A stretch of 30,897 nt of DNA. Source: CAYJRW01 sp964372865 (lineage in GTDB: Bacteria; Patescibacteriota; Minisyncoccia; Minisyncoccales; 2-12-FULL-40-12). The notes beneath the pieces are model-generated. The model did not search any database, had not been told where the DNA came from, and saw nothing but the letters and a program-made list of their open reading frames with translations. The stretch's first letter is position 1, and each line of letters starts with the position of its first letter. The position numbers and the translations under genes were made by a program. This document shows positions 21,855 through 29,620 of this stretch, one piece after another. The stretch lies in NCBI GenBank assembly GCA_964372865.1, contig CAYJRW010000004.1, forward strand, positions 1 to 30,897, given 5' to 3'.

Positions 21855-22997
21855 TTAGCTTACCTTGATGGGCATTACCACATAAAGGTAACTTGAGTCG
21901 CCTACTGGTTTTAGAATGGCCGGGCCCTCTTCTTTGTTCAGCTCAAAGAGAATTTCTGAGCTTTTTATGTTGGCGAGCCCTGAAAGAAGAAAGCGGTGGT
22001 TAAAGGAAATTTCCAAAGGCGCTCCTTTTATTTTCCCCGTCAAAAAAGAAGTATGTTCGCCAATGTCTGAATTTTGGCTGAAAAACTCTACCCCTCCTCT
22101 GTCAGCATTAATGTTAAGCTTAATGTCATTTATTTTCCCTCCAAAAAGAGCCGCCATCCTGAGATTGTTTAAAAACTCAGTCCTTTGTAAAATTGCCTGC
22201 GTCTCGTATTTTTTGGGTATGATTTCCTGATAGGCAGGGTATTCTCCGTCAATTAGCCGCGAAACAAGGGCTATTTCCGGATGGCTGGTCTCTTCCATCT
22301 GGCTTTCTACAAGAATCTGGTTTGTGGAAAAATATATCTTAGCTTTGCCTTTTTTTTGACTAAAAATGTTGATTATTTCTTTAGCTGTCTTTTGAGGAAC
22401 GATAAAAGATACCCCCTGATTAAAGCCGTCGGAAAAAGTAATTCCGTCTTTGATAGTAATGGTTTTTTCTCCCAAGCGAAAAGAATCGGTAGCGGTTATT
22501 CTAATGGCATCTTTTTGGAATGCAAAAAAGACGCCGGAAATCTCTGGCCGGGTTTGCGACAAAGAAGCGATGTCAGCAACCTGTTCAAGCCCTTGGCACA
22601 ATAAAAAGGCGTCCATTTCCACAAAGCTTTCTTTTGCGACCTCAGGAATTATTGGAAAATCATCTGCCAAGGCGCCCTTAAACTTGGCCTTATGACTCCC
22701 ACATTCCAGAATTAGGGAGTTTTCTTTTGTTTCTATGGAAATTTGTTGGTTGGGTAAAAAACCTAAAAAATTTGATAACAAAGAAAAGGGGATTGTAAAC
22801 TCTCCCTCTTCATCAACTTTTGCCAAACTCCACCATTTTATCCCTGTTTCTAGGTCTGTAGTTGTCAGGGTCAAAAAATTTTTCTTTGTCTGAATCAGAA
22901 CATTATTTAAAATCGGCAAAGTTAAAGTTTTAAGAGTAGTTTTTTCTACAATACGCAAGCCAGTTTTTAATTTTTCTTGCAAAATAACTAATCTCAT
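21855..22997 (-). CDS. dnaN: DNA polymerase III subunit beta (sliding clamp)
   Basis: The clamp holds the replicative polymerase on DNA. The start at ATG 22997 gives MRLVILQEKLKTGL, the standard clamp N-terminus, and 380 residues. Typical pieces include TLPILNNVLIQ near residue 30, DLETGI, the ADDFPIIPE linker, RPEISGVFF, ATDSFRLGEKT, DGEYPAYQEIIP and the C-terminal SYLYVVMPIKVS. The frame is open for 49 codons upstream through the putative origin, but that part reads as non-coding, AT-rich DNA. dnaA lies 159 nt upstream on the same strand; the receiver-domain gene is 2 nt downstream. Confidence 0.97.
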   Translation of the reverse strand: MRLVILQEKLKTGLRIVEKTTLKTLTLPILNNVLIQTKKNFLTLTTTDLETGIKWWSLAKVDEEGEFTIPFSLLSNFLGFLPNQQISIETKENSLILECGSHKAKFKGALADDFPIIPEVAKESFVEMDAFLLCQGLEQVADIASLSQTRPEISGVFFAFQKDAIRITATDSFRLGEKTITIKDGITFSDGFNQGVSFIVPQKTAKEIINIFSQKKGKAKIYFSTNQILVESQMEETSHPEIALVSRLIDGEYPAYQEIIPKKYETQAILQRTEFLNNLRMAALFGGKINDIKLNINADRGGVEFFSQNSDIGEHTSFLTGKIKGAPLEISFNHRFLLSGLANIKSSEILFELNKEEGPAILKPVGDSSYLYVVMPIKVS

Positions 22998-23156
22998 ATA
23001 AATTAAATATTTACTATTACAAATGCAAATTAGTTTTATGTTGAGCTTAAACGTGATAAAAGAAAATGGGGAAAAACACGGGCTTAATTGAGGATAAAAC
23101 GGTATGAATCGCCCCTTACTTATATGTCCCCAAATTTTCCCCACTTTTTAAGCAGG
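22998..23156. other. oriC: Putative replication origin region between dnaA and dnaN
   Basis: This non-coding stretch holds TGAGGATAA (23089-23097), one base away from a reverse DnaA box (consensus TTATCCACA), and two oppositely oriented TTTTCCCCA sites (23067-23075 reverse, 23135-23143 forward), each two bases off. Toward dnaN (22998-23030) the DNA is almost pure A/T with TAAATATTTA-type steps, suitable for unwinding. Position next to dnaA/dnaN is the commonest place for a bacterial origin. Box density is low, so this is a candidate only. Confidence 0.5.
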
Positions 23157-24506
23157 CTAATCCTCATAAATTCTTTGTTTAATCAAGATGAGCTCATCGA
23201 CCAGCTTTTCGTTTTCCTTTAGCTCTTTGTCTATTTTCTCATAAGCATAAATTGCAGTGGTATGGTCTTTACCATCGAATTTTCTGCCTATAAAAGGATA
23301 GGAACACTTTAGCTCGTTTCTTAATAAATACATTGCAATTTGGCGGGGATATACAACCTCTCTTTTTCTTGAAGAATGCAATAATTCCTTTTCTTTAAGG
23401 TCATAAAACTGTGCAACCGTACGGATTACTTTAACTGGTGTAGTAACCCTTGGGCGAGAAAAAATAGCGCTCTTTAAAAGAAATTTTGCCGTTTCAAAGT
23501 CGGGCGGCTGGTTTTGCAGTTTCTGGTAGGCTGCCAAACGATTAAGGGCGCCCTCAAGCTCCCTTATATTTTTCTGTATATTGGTGGCGATATAATCAAA
23601 AATTTCATCTGATAAATCAAGAAACCTTTCTTTCGTCTTTGTTTTAAGAATGGCGACTCTTGTTTCAAAATCGGGCGAGCCGATGTCTGCTAGCATGCCG
23701 CCTTCAAAGCGAGACCTTAACCTTTCAGCCAAAGCCGGAATTATTTTTGGCGGTCTATCAGAAGAAACAATAATTTGCTTATTTTTCTCATAAAGAGTGT
23801 TAAAAATATGGAAAAACTCTTCTTGCGTCTTTTCTTTTCCTGCCAGAAACTGAATATCGTCAATAATCAAAACGTCAATCTGGCGATATCGCAACTTGAA
23901 GGACTCCATTTCCTGATTCCTTATTGAAGTTATCACCCCCGAGGTGAATTTTTCTGCCGAAGTGTACTTTACCCTTTTTTTCGAAAAGTTTTTAACAACT
24001 TCATTGCCAAGCGCCTGCAGCAAATGGGTTTTGCCCAGGCCCACTCCTCCGTATATAAACAGTGGGTTGTAGACAAATCCAGGATTTTTTGAAACGGCAA
24101 GGGCGGCTGCATGTGGCAATTCGTTGAAGGGACCCACCACAAAGTTTTCAAAGCCATAGCGAGGGTTGAGATTGGTCTCTTTGTCAACTTTAAACTCAGC
24201 AAACTCAAGCTGGTCAAAGGGGAGAGCATCTTCTCTCTCCCGTCTTAAAATTTTTAAAGCCGGCCTGCCAAGAACGTACTTCACCTCTTTAATTGTTTCG
24301 TCCAAATTGTGTAAAATCTTGAAGATATTTTTATTATATTTTTGTTCCAGCCACTCTTTAGCAAAAGCGTTGGGGACAGAGACCGCAACCTCCCCGTCTT
24401 TCAGGTCAATGATTCTCGTATTTTTAAACCAGGTGGCAAAGTTAGCCTGAGATATGTTTAATTGAATTTGGGCAAGCACTGCCTGCCAGAGTTCATCTCC
24501 AGTCAT
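23157..24506 (-). CDS. dnaA: Chromosomal replication initiator DnaA
   Basis: DnaA binds origin boxes and opens DNA for replication. The 449 residues show domain I (LWQAVLAQIQLNISQANFATW), a short domain II, the AAA+ motor with Walker A GGVGLGKTHLLQ near residue 155, Walker B VLIIDDIQFLAGKEKTQEEF near 217, and domain IV with the box-reading helix DGKDHTTAIYAYEKI near 415. The usual signature is DHTTVxHA; Ala-Ile-Tyr here is a mild change. The promoter has TATAAT only 5 nt from the ATG, so the mRNA is probably leaderless. DnaA-box-like sites flank the gene on both sides, allowing self-regulation. Confidence 0.98.
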   Translation of the reverse strand: MTGDELWQAVLAQIQLNISQANFATWFKNTRIIDLKDGEVAVSVPNAFAKEWLEQKYNKNIFKILHNLDETIKEVKYVLGRPALKILRREREDALPFDQLEFAEFKVDKETNLNPRYGFENFVVGPFNELPHAAALAVSKNPGFVYNPLFIYGGVGLGKTHLLQALGNEVVKNFSKKRVKYTSAEKFTSGVITSIRNQEMESFKLRYRQIDVLIIDDIQFLAGKEKTQEEFFHIFNTLYEKNKQIIVSSDRPPKIIPALAERLRSRFEGGMLADIGSPDFETRVAILKTKTKERFLDLSDEIFDYIATNIQKNIRELEGALNRLAAYQKLQNQPPDFETAKFLLKSAIFSRPRVTTPVKVIRTVAQFYDLKEKELLHSSRKREVVYPRQIAMYLLRNELKCSYPFIGRKFDGKDHTTAIYAYEKIDKELKENEKLVDELILIKQRIYED

Positions 24507-24511
24507 ACTAC

Positions 24512-24540
24512 ATTATATTCATAAATCAAGAGAATGTAAA
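24512..24540 (-). promoter_or_regulatory. Promoter of dnaA, leaderless type
   Basis: Minus strand: TTTACA-like -35 (24540-24535), 17-bp spacer, TATAAT (24517-24512), then 5 nt to the ATG at 24506. The predicted start falls on or beside the start codon. Confidence 0.7.
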
Positions 24541-24636
24541 ATCAGGATAAAAATACAAATTTTGTTAATAAAGTGTGGATGATATGGGGAGGCGCTGAAC
24601 TTCGTTCGTCTTCACCCTGCGCTAACGCCTGGGTAA
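24541..24636. promoter_or_regulatory. dnaA-rpmH divergent gap with DnaA-box-like site and palindromic repeat
   Basis: TGTGGATGA (24574-24582) differs from a reverse DnaA box by one base; TCAGGATAA (24542-24550) differs by two. Next to them AGGCG (24590-24594) and CGCCT (24626-24630) bracket a GC-rich segment that contains GAACTTCGTTC (24597-24607), a self-pairing 11-mer also found inside rpoB. The region could be part of a bipartite origin or a site for DnaA control of dnaA and rpmH. Confidence 0.45.
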
Positions 24637-24664
24637 TTGACTGAAATAATTTTAAGAGTATAAT
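24637..24664 (+). promoter_or_regulatory. Promoter of rpmH-rnpA-yidC-khpB
   Basis: TTGACT (24637-24642), 16-bp spacer, TATAAT (24659-24664). The ATG of rpmH is 11 nt after the -10, so the leader is at most about 5 nt. Confidence 0.7.
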
Positions 24665-24675
24665 AAAAAATTAGC

Positions 24676-24810
24676 ATGTCAATAACATATCAACCAAAAA
24701 AGAAAAAAAGGGGAAGAACCCACGGCTTTTTAGCAAGAGCAAAGAGCCGGGGTGGCAAGAAAGTCCTTTCCCAGAGGAGAAGGAAAAAAAGATGGCGGAT
24801 ATCCTTTTAA
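24676..24810 (+). CDS. rpmH: 50S ribosomal protein L34 (bL34)
   Basis: A 44-residue, strongly basic protein: MSITYQPKKKKRGRTHGFLA, then RAKSRGGKKVLSQRRRKKRW and ISF. The YQPKKxxRxRTHGFLAR and GGxxVLxxRRxKxR signatures are those of L34. It is divergent from dnaA and 3 nt before rnpA, the conserved rpmH-rnpA-yidC order. No Shine-Dalgarno is seen; the -10 is only 11 nt upstream. The N-terminal extension of a few residues before YQP is normal. Confidence 0.96.
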   Translation: MSITYQPKKKKRGRTHGFLARAKSRGGKKVLSQRRRKKRWRISF

Positions 24811-24813
24811 AAC

Positions 24814-25155
24814 ATGTTGCCCAAAAACAATCGTCTTAAACAAAAAAAGGATTTTACTCTGGTTTTCAAGAGAGGCAAAGGATTCAAAGCTGACACTTTG
24901 TTTTTAAAGGTTATTGGCAATAATTTAGACAAAAGCCGGTTCGGGATTATTGTAACGACAAAAACATCAAAAAAAGCAAATACTCGAAACAAAATACGAA
25001 GAAGAATTAAGGCCATAATATTCCAAAAATTGCCACAAATCAAAAACAAATTAGACGTAGTGTTATCAACTCGCCCAGGTATCGAAAATAAGGATTTTCG
25101 GGAGACCGAAGCTGAGATAACTAAAATTTTTGAAAAAGCAAAGATATTCAGATGA
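24814..25155 (+). CDS. rnpA: Ribonuclease P protein component
   Basis: RnpA helps the catalytic RNase P RNA mature tRNA 5' ends. The 113-residue protein opens LPKNNRLKQKKDFTLVFKRG and contains the RNR motif as TRNKIRRRIK near residue 60, the helix that contacts the RNA. Size and basic composition are typical. It begins 3 nt after rpmH and its TGA overlaps the yidC ATG (ATGA). The RNA partner gene (rnpB) is not in the window. Confidence 0.93.
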   Translation: MLPKNNRLKQKKDFTLVFKRGKGFKADTLFLKVIGNNLDKSRFGIIVTTKTSKKANTRNKIRRRIKAIIFQKLPQIKNKLDVVLSTRPGIENKDFRETEAEITKIFEKAKIFR

Positions 25156-25877
25156 TTCTAATAGACACCTTCAACTTAATTTTATATCAGCCGTTATTCA
25201 ATGGGCTTGTGCTGTTGTATGAATTCTTTCCCGGACGTGATTTTGGAGTGGCGGTAATTATTCTGACCATATTGATTAAAACAATACTCTACCCTTTGGG
25301 GACCCTTTCAATAAAATCCCAAAAAGCCCTGACAGGGCTTCAGCCTAAACTTGAGGAAATTCAAAAAAAATACACGAAAGACCGCGAGAAAGTGGTCAGA
25401 GAAACCCTGGAACTTTATAAAAGAGAGAAAATCAATCCTTTTTCAGGATTTCTGCCGCTTTTGATTCAACTACCAATTTTGATCGCACTTTTCCAGGTTT
25501 TTTGGAGGGGATTTGGGCCAGAGCAACTGACCTACCTTTATAATTTTGTGCCGAGGTCAAGTTCCATTGATACTACTTTTTTGGGGATGTTGGATTTGGC
25601 TTCTCCGCACCTTTTGCTGGCGGCCTTAGCCGGAGCTACCCAGTTTTTCCAGACCAAGATGATAACCCCTCAAACTAGCTCAGGGCAAGCTCAAAAGATA
25701 GCTAATTTCTCAAAAATGATGCAAAAACAAATGCTTTATTTTTTTCCAGCTTTCACTGTTTTGATTTTGTGGAGGTTGCCTTCTGCCATAGGCCTTTATT
25801 GGACGGTCACATCCATTTTTACTATTTTCCAGCAACATTTAATTTTAAAGTCAAAATCCGATGCTCAACCAAAGTAA
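25152..25877 (+). CDS. yidC: Membrane protein insertase YidC/Oxa1/Alb3
   Basis: YidC inserts and folds inner-membrane proteins. The 241-residue form is the short Gram-positive/CPR type with about five membrane segments, lacking the large periplasmic domain of E. coli YidC. Recognisable are FGVAVIILTILIKTILYPL (first core segment), the cytoplasmic coiled hairpin SQKALTGLQPKLEEIQKKY, and INPFSGFLPLLIQLPILIAL. The groove residue that is usually Arg in the TxxxR part of the first core helix reads Lys here (ILIKTIL), keeping the charge. No lipoprotein signal is evident. It overlaps rnpA by 4 nt and khpB by 17 nt. Confidence 0.95.
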   Translation: MILIDTFNLILYQPLFNGLVLLYEFFPGRDFGVAVIILTILIKTILYPLGTLSIKSQKALTGLQPKLEEIQKKYTKDREKVVRETLELYKREKINPFSGFLPLLIQLPILIALFQVFWRGFGPEQLTYLYNFVPRSSSIDTTFLGMLDLASPHLLLAALAGATQFFQTKMITPQTSSGQAQKIANFSKMMQKQMLYFFPAFTVLILWRLPSAIGLYWTVTSIFTIFQQHLILKSKSDAQPK

Positions 25878-26331
25878 TCTAGAAGCAATAAAAAAAACCG
25901 CTGAGGAGCTTTTGGAAAAAATGAATTTTGAGGCCGAGGTTGAAGTTGAGCCGCAAGAGGGAGAAACCGCGCTTGTCGACATAAAAGCACAAGAGCCCCA
26001 AATTTTAATTGGCGAGAGGGGCGAGACGTTAATTGAGCTCCAACACCTGCTCAAGTTAATTTTAAGACGGAAAATTGGGGCGGTTGGGGAGCCTTTTTAT
26101 GTTGACTTAGACATTAACGACTACAAAAAGAAAAAGATTGAATACTTAAAAGAAGCGGCCAAAAGCGCAGCCGATGAAGTCGCGCAAACCAAAAAAGAAA
26201 AAATTCTTCCGCCAATGTCCCCTTACGAAAGAAGGATTGTACACTTGGAGTTGGCCGAGAGGAGCGACGTTGTTTCAGAAAGCATTGGCGAGGAACCTGA
26301 AAGAAGAATCATGATTAAGCCTACGCCCTAG
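25861..26331 (+). CDS. khpB: RNA-binding protein KhpB (Jag/SpoIIIJ-associated), KH-R3H only
   Basis: A 156-residue RNA-binding protein encoded next to yidC in many bacteria. The KH domain has a GxxG loop in LIGERGETLIELQ; the R3H domain has PPMSPYERRIVHLELAE with the Arg-x3-His spacing, then GEEPERRIMIKP. The N-terminal Jag_N domain found in Firmicutes homologues is missing. It overlaps yidC by 17 nt (unusually long) and ends in an 11-nt overlap with the convergent secretion cluster. Known homologues bind many transcripts and affect cell division; the targets here are unknown. Confidence 0.93.
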   Translation: MLNQSNLEAIKKTAEELLEKMNFEAEVEVEPQEGETALVDIKAQEPQILIGERGETLIELQHLLKLILRRKIGAVGEPFYVDLDINDYKKKKIEYLKEAAKSAADEVAQTKKEKILPPMSPYERRIVHLELAERSDVVSESIGEEPERRIMIKPTP

Positions 26332-26773
26332 CTCCTTCAATTATCAACTTCTCAGCTGCTGTTAGAATTTGGTCAATTCTTTTATAGTTTTTTGAGTGGG
26401 CGCGCAAAACAAAGAATGACCACGAGAGTAAAAACGGCCCTAAAACCGGGATACTCTTTACACCTAATCGCATCATAGCTCTCTTCCACACCCACCTTTT
26501 AATAAAGCCATATTTCCCGATAAGATATATTCTTATTATTATAATGGCGATAACGCCGGTAATTATTCCCAAAAAACCCAAAGTAAAGATGTTAAAAACA
26601 TCTATTAAGGCAGATGAGGTAAAAGTTATCAAGGGGAAAGAAGGTCTGCCGCTTGGCAACCCCTCAATTTTTATTTCCTCAAAATCCTCATCGCTTAATT
26701 CTTCTCCCGGCTCAAGCTCGTCCCCCATTTCTTTATTTAATTCTTCAAGCCCAAAAGGATAATCCTCTGCCAT
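26321..26773 (-). CDS. Membrane protein of unknown function at the end of the VirB4 cluster
   Basis: A 150-residue protein with an acidic N-terminal third (residues 10-35), hydrophobic segments at about 50-85 (one long or two close membrane spans) and about 107-124, a basic loop KRWVWKRAMMRLG between them, and a helical C-terminus. The start ATG immediately follows the virB4-like stop, so it is the last gene of that operon. Size and placement would suit a small membrane component of the secretion channel, but no family is recognised. Confidence 0.75.
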   Translation of the reverse strand: MAEDYPFGLEELNKEMGDELEPGEELSDEDFEEIKIEGLPSGRPSFPLITFTSSALIDVFNIFTLGFLGIITGVIAIIIIRIYLIGKYGFIKRWVWKRAMMRLGVKSIPVLGPFLLSWSFFVLRAHSKNYKRIDQILTAAEKLIIEGARA

Positions 26774-28570
26774 TTATTCTGCAGCCAATTCTTGCTTGGC
26801 TTTTTTTATTTTTGCCAGTTCTTCTGGCGAGGTGGTAATAATTTGATCCTCGGTATAGGAAGCAACCACCCTTATTGCCACGTGCTTTAAACCTGCAAAA
26901 AACAGACCTTCACCAACAGGCGTCTCAAGCAGCAGCATTTTTTCCCCCTCGGTCAAGTTGAAAGTGTTTTGAACCACTGAGATTGTGGCAGGACTCTGCT
27001 TCATTAAAAGCAGCAAAGAGGAGTTCGTAATAATGGGCTGTCCGTAGGTTGATTTCATAAAATCGTTAACGTCTTGCGTAACGGTTGTTACTCCCAGCCA
27101 GTATTTTCTCGCTCGCTTTACCGTGCCGAACAAAAATGAAGCCCCGTCCTCTGTTTTCATTATCCACCAGGCCTCATCCACCACCAGAATTCTTTTTTTG
27201 AGCTGAGAAGAAATTGTTTTCCAAATATATCTTAAAATAACAAACATTGCCATGGGCCTTAACTCTTCTTCCATGTCTCTTATGCCAAAAACAACCAGGC
27301 GGTTTTGCACGCTGACATTGGAGGGCTGGTTGAAAAACTGAGAGTAAGCACCTCTGGTGAATTTTTGCAGCCGCCTGGCCAATGATTCCGCGCCCTCCAT
27401 AGTTGACAGAACATCTTCAAAGTCAGACATTATGGGAATTTTCTCAGGCCAGGTAGAAGGGTTTGATTCAGGGGTGATGTCTTTGGCGGCATATGTTTCC
27501 ACCAAAGCCCGGTCAATTATGCCGTCTTCTTCGGGAGTCAAGCCGCCCAACATAATGCGTAAGAGTCCGACCAGGTTTATGATGTTTGTCCTTAAAACGT
27601 CGTCCGGGCTTTCGTCTTCTCTGGGCTGGGGCAGTTCAAAGGGATTGATATGATGGGGCGAAGTTAAAGAGATGTTAAAGAAAGAACCCCCCACAGCGCT
27701 AGCCAAAGAGCGGTACTCATTTTCAGGGTCAACGATTATACAGTCAATGTCCAGCATCAAATACCTTAATACCTCCAGCTTCAGCGCGTAACTTTTGCCC
27801 GAACCCGAAACTCCAAAGACGATGGAGTTTGCGTTCTCCAAACTGAATCTGTCAAACAAAACCAAAGAAGCGTTGTGGGTGTTGATGCCATAAAGTATGC
27901 CCTCATTTGAACTCAGGTCAAAAGAAACAAAAGGGAAAGTGGAAGACAAGGTGCCAGTGTTCATCATCGTGTTTATAAAGAGTTGGTCTAAGTTGTAAGG
28001 CGAGCAGGAAATAAAACCCTCCTTTTGCTGGTAAAGCGCGGGCTTAATATAAATTAGCCGCGACTCTAAAATTGAGCGCAAATCGGTTTCCGTTTCTCTT
28101 AACTCCTGTTCTGAGTCGCCGTAAATGGTAATATAAAGGCCAAAGCGCATCATTCTTTCCTGGGCTGTTTGGAGCCGGTCTCTGAGTTCTTCCAAATCGC
28201 GGTAAGCTGTTTCCAAAACAGGGTCTCTTATTAACCCCTTTTCTTCCCTTTCCATAGTTTCTGCCTGAATTTCTGTTACCCTTCTTCTTAACTGTTTTAA
28301 AATTGTTTCGCTTTCTATGGGGTGCAGATAAAAGGAGATATCCATGGGGTAGTTGAGGTTTATTATGGGAGACAGCCAAGCCGCGCTTAAATATCTGGGG
28401 TATGAGAAAATAAAGTATGTTTTGGCCAAACGTTCGCCTAGACGGAAAAAATTCTGGGCAACTTCAATTGAAGCAGGAGCAATAATGTCGCCAGGAGTGA
28501 TTATGTCTTCTCTCAGGGCTTGCCCCGGTAGTGCCCTCCTCTTTTTTAAAAAAGGTATTTTCAATCTCAT
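26774..28570 (-). CDS. virB4: VirB4/TraC-family type IV secretion ATPase
   Basis: A 598-residue ATPase that powers type IV secretion or conjugation-like machines. Walker A is GVSGSGKSYALKLEVLRY near residue 250. DIDCIIVDPENEYRSLA follows, and Walker B is RILVVDEAWWIMKTEDGA near 461, then the VTTVTQDVNDF and TNSSLLLLMKQ motifs of the family. Residues 1-230 form the second part of the VirB4 N-terminal region (FHLYPIES-type core: SFYLHPIESE). The first N-terminal domain is encoded separately by the gene just upstream, overlapping by four bases. No relaxase or VirD4 coupling protein lies in the window, so whether it moves DNA or protein is open. Confidence 0.92.
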   Translation of the reverse strand: MRLKIPFLKKRRALPGQALREDIITPGDIIAPASIEVAQNFFRLGERLAKTYFIFSYPRYLSAAWLSPIINLNYPMDISFYLHPIESETILKQLRRRVTEIQAETMEREEKGLIRDPVLETAYRDLEELRDRLQTAQERMMRFGLYITIYGDSEQELRETETDLRSILESRLIYIKPALYQQKEGFISCSPYNLDQLFINTMMNTGTLSSTFPFVSFDLSSNEGILYGINTHNASLVLFDRFSLENANSIVFGVSGSGKSYALKLEVLRYLMLDIDCIIVDPENEYRSLASAVGGSFFNISLTSPHHINPFELPQPREDESPDDVLRTNIINLVGLLRIMLGGLTPEEDGIIDRALVETYAAKDITPESNPSTWPEKIPIMSDFEDVLSTMEGAESLARRLQKFTRGAYSQFFNQPSNVSVQNRLVVFGIRDMEEELRPMAMFVILRYIWKTISSQLKKRILVVDEAWWIMKTEDGASFLFGTVKRARKYWLGVTTVTQDVNDFMKSTYGQPIITNSSLLLLMKQSPATISVVQNTFNLTEGEKMLLLETPVGEGLFFAGLKHVAIRVVASYTEDQIITTSPEELAKIKKAKQELAAE

Positions 28571-29205
28571 GTTATTAATTCTGGCGGTATTTCAGGGTAA
28601 TACCCTCTTTCTGCTTCCTGAGGGTGATAGAAACTCCACAAAAACTCAATTAACTCATGAGTATTCAAGGGGACCGATTGCAAGCCGCATCTTCTTAAGC
28701 CCAAAACAACAAACTCAACTCTTTGCCATAGCTGGGTTTTGCTTCTTTGGAATTCCTCTTCGGTCAAGTCAGTAATCTTTGGCAGTTTTGGTTTTCTTGC
28801 GGCTGCCACTTCTCTGACTTCAGAAAGAGAAAAGGGCACTACCACGTAAAATATCTTTTGCATAATGGCGCCCCCTGCCATAATTTGCTCAATGAAATTT
28901 CTGTATTCTGTAATTTGCATTTTGAGGAGGTCATTTTTTTCTTTTTCTTCAATTTCCTTAAGTTTGTCCAAGTAGCTGATAATGTTTATTCTTCTCGAAT
29001 GTATGAGAATTTGGCAGGGGAAGTCCAAAGAATTTAAAAAGTCCTGAAACTGATACAAAATCGCTTGCTGCTCCTCTTCTGATTTTAAAGCAAAATTAAG
29101 AGAAGAAACCATTAGCACGGCCCTTAAGGTCTTATTTTTCAAAATCATTATCCCCTCTCTTATTTGTTCAAACTCCAAAAGAGCCTGCGTAGATACTTCA
29201 GCCAT
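28567..29205 (-). CDS. TraC-like / VirB4 N-terminal-domain protein
   Basis: A 212-residue protein. The opening VSTQALLEFEQIREGIMILK and the segments LRAVLMVSSLNFALKSEEEQ and FPCQILIHSRRINIISYLDK match the N-terminal domain of conjugative ATPases of the TraC/TrbE/VirB4 type. A coiled-coil-like EIEEKEKNDLLK and a FYVVVPFS strand follow. There is no nucleotide-binding motif. It precedes virB4 directly and overlaps its start (ATGA), so the two chains probably assemble into one functional ATPase. Splitting of this domain from the motor is frequent in Patescibacteria as far as remembered. Confidence 0.8.
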   Translation of the reverse strand: MAEVSTQALLEFEQIREGIMILKNKTLRAVLMVSSLNFALKSEEEQQAILYQFQDFLNSLDFPCQILIHSRRINIISYLDKLKEIEEKEKNDLLKMQITEYRNFIEQIMAGGAIMQKIFYVVVPFSLSEVREVAAARKPKLPKITDLTEEEFQRSKTQLWQRVEFVVLGLRRCGLQSVPLNTHELIEFLWSFYHPQEAERGYYPEIPPELIT

Positions 29206-29208
29206 ATG

Positions 29209-29619
29209 TTATCTTGACCTTGTTTCCAAAAAAGTTAGCAATTCCCTGATTTTACTTCTTTCAGCAATCTTTAAAACAGAACTCTCTTTTATTTCTTTTT
29301 TCGGCAGCTCTTTTTTTTGGGCAATTTTTGGCGGAATAACTTTCTTTTTCCATAGGTAAAGTTTGGAACGACTCAAAAAAACAAAAAAATTTTTTATCAC
29401 CGTTGGCAACGGGAACCCTTCAATTCTCCAAAAGGCAAGAGCTAAACCCGAACCCATCAAAATAATTGCCGAAATTATAACCAGAAAAAGAGGCAGCTTT
29501 AAAAAATAAAGCAAGACCGAAATGCCAGCTGCCGTCACAACAAAAGTTAGCTGCTTAAAAGTCAAGGGTCCAGCTATTCTCGTTTCTCTTTCAATGAATT
29601 GTGGCACAACGTAAGCCAT
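29209..29619 (-). CDS. PrgI-family (VirB3-like) membrane protein
   Basis: With the start at ATG 29619 (MAYVVPQFIERETRIAGPLT) the protein is 136 residues. The VPQFIExExxIxGPLTxKQ motif is the PrgI signature; PrgI proteins are small inner-membrane partners of VirB4-type ATPases in Gram-positive conjugation systems. Two membrane helices lie at about residues 24-40 and 44-64, followed by a basic cytoplasmic tail. It sits 3 nt before the TraC-like gene and 1 nt after the preceding unknown. An earlier start would add a very basic, unlikely N-terminus. Confidence 0.85.
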   Translation of the reverse strand: MAYVVPQFIERETRIAGPLTFKQLTFVVTAAGISVLLYFLKLPLFLVIISAIILMGSGLALAFWRIEGFPLPTVIKNFFVFLSRSKLYLWKKKVIPPKIAQKKELPKKEIKESSVLKIAERSKIRELLTFLETRSR

Positions 29620-29620
29620 A

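Noticed and set aside
22998..23144. N-terminal extension of DnaN (about 49 codons open upstream of ATG 22995-22997)
   Set aside because: The translated part is unlike any clamp, the DNA is AT-rich with DnaA-box-like sites, and the clamp N-terminus MRLVILQEKL starts at 22997.
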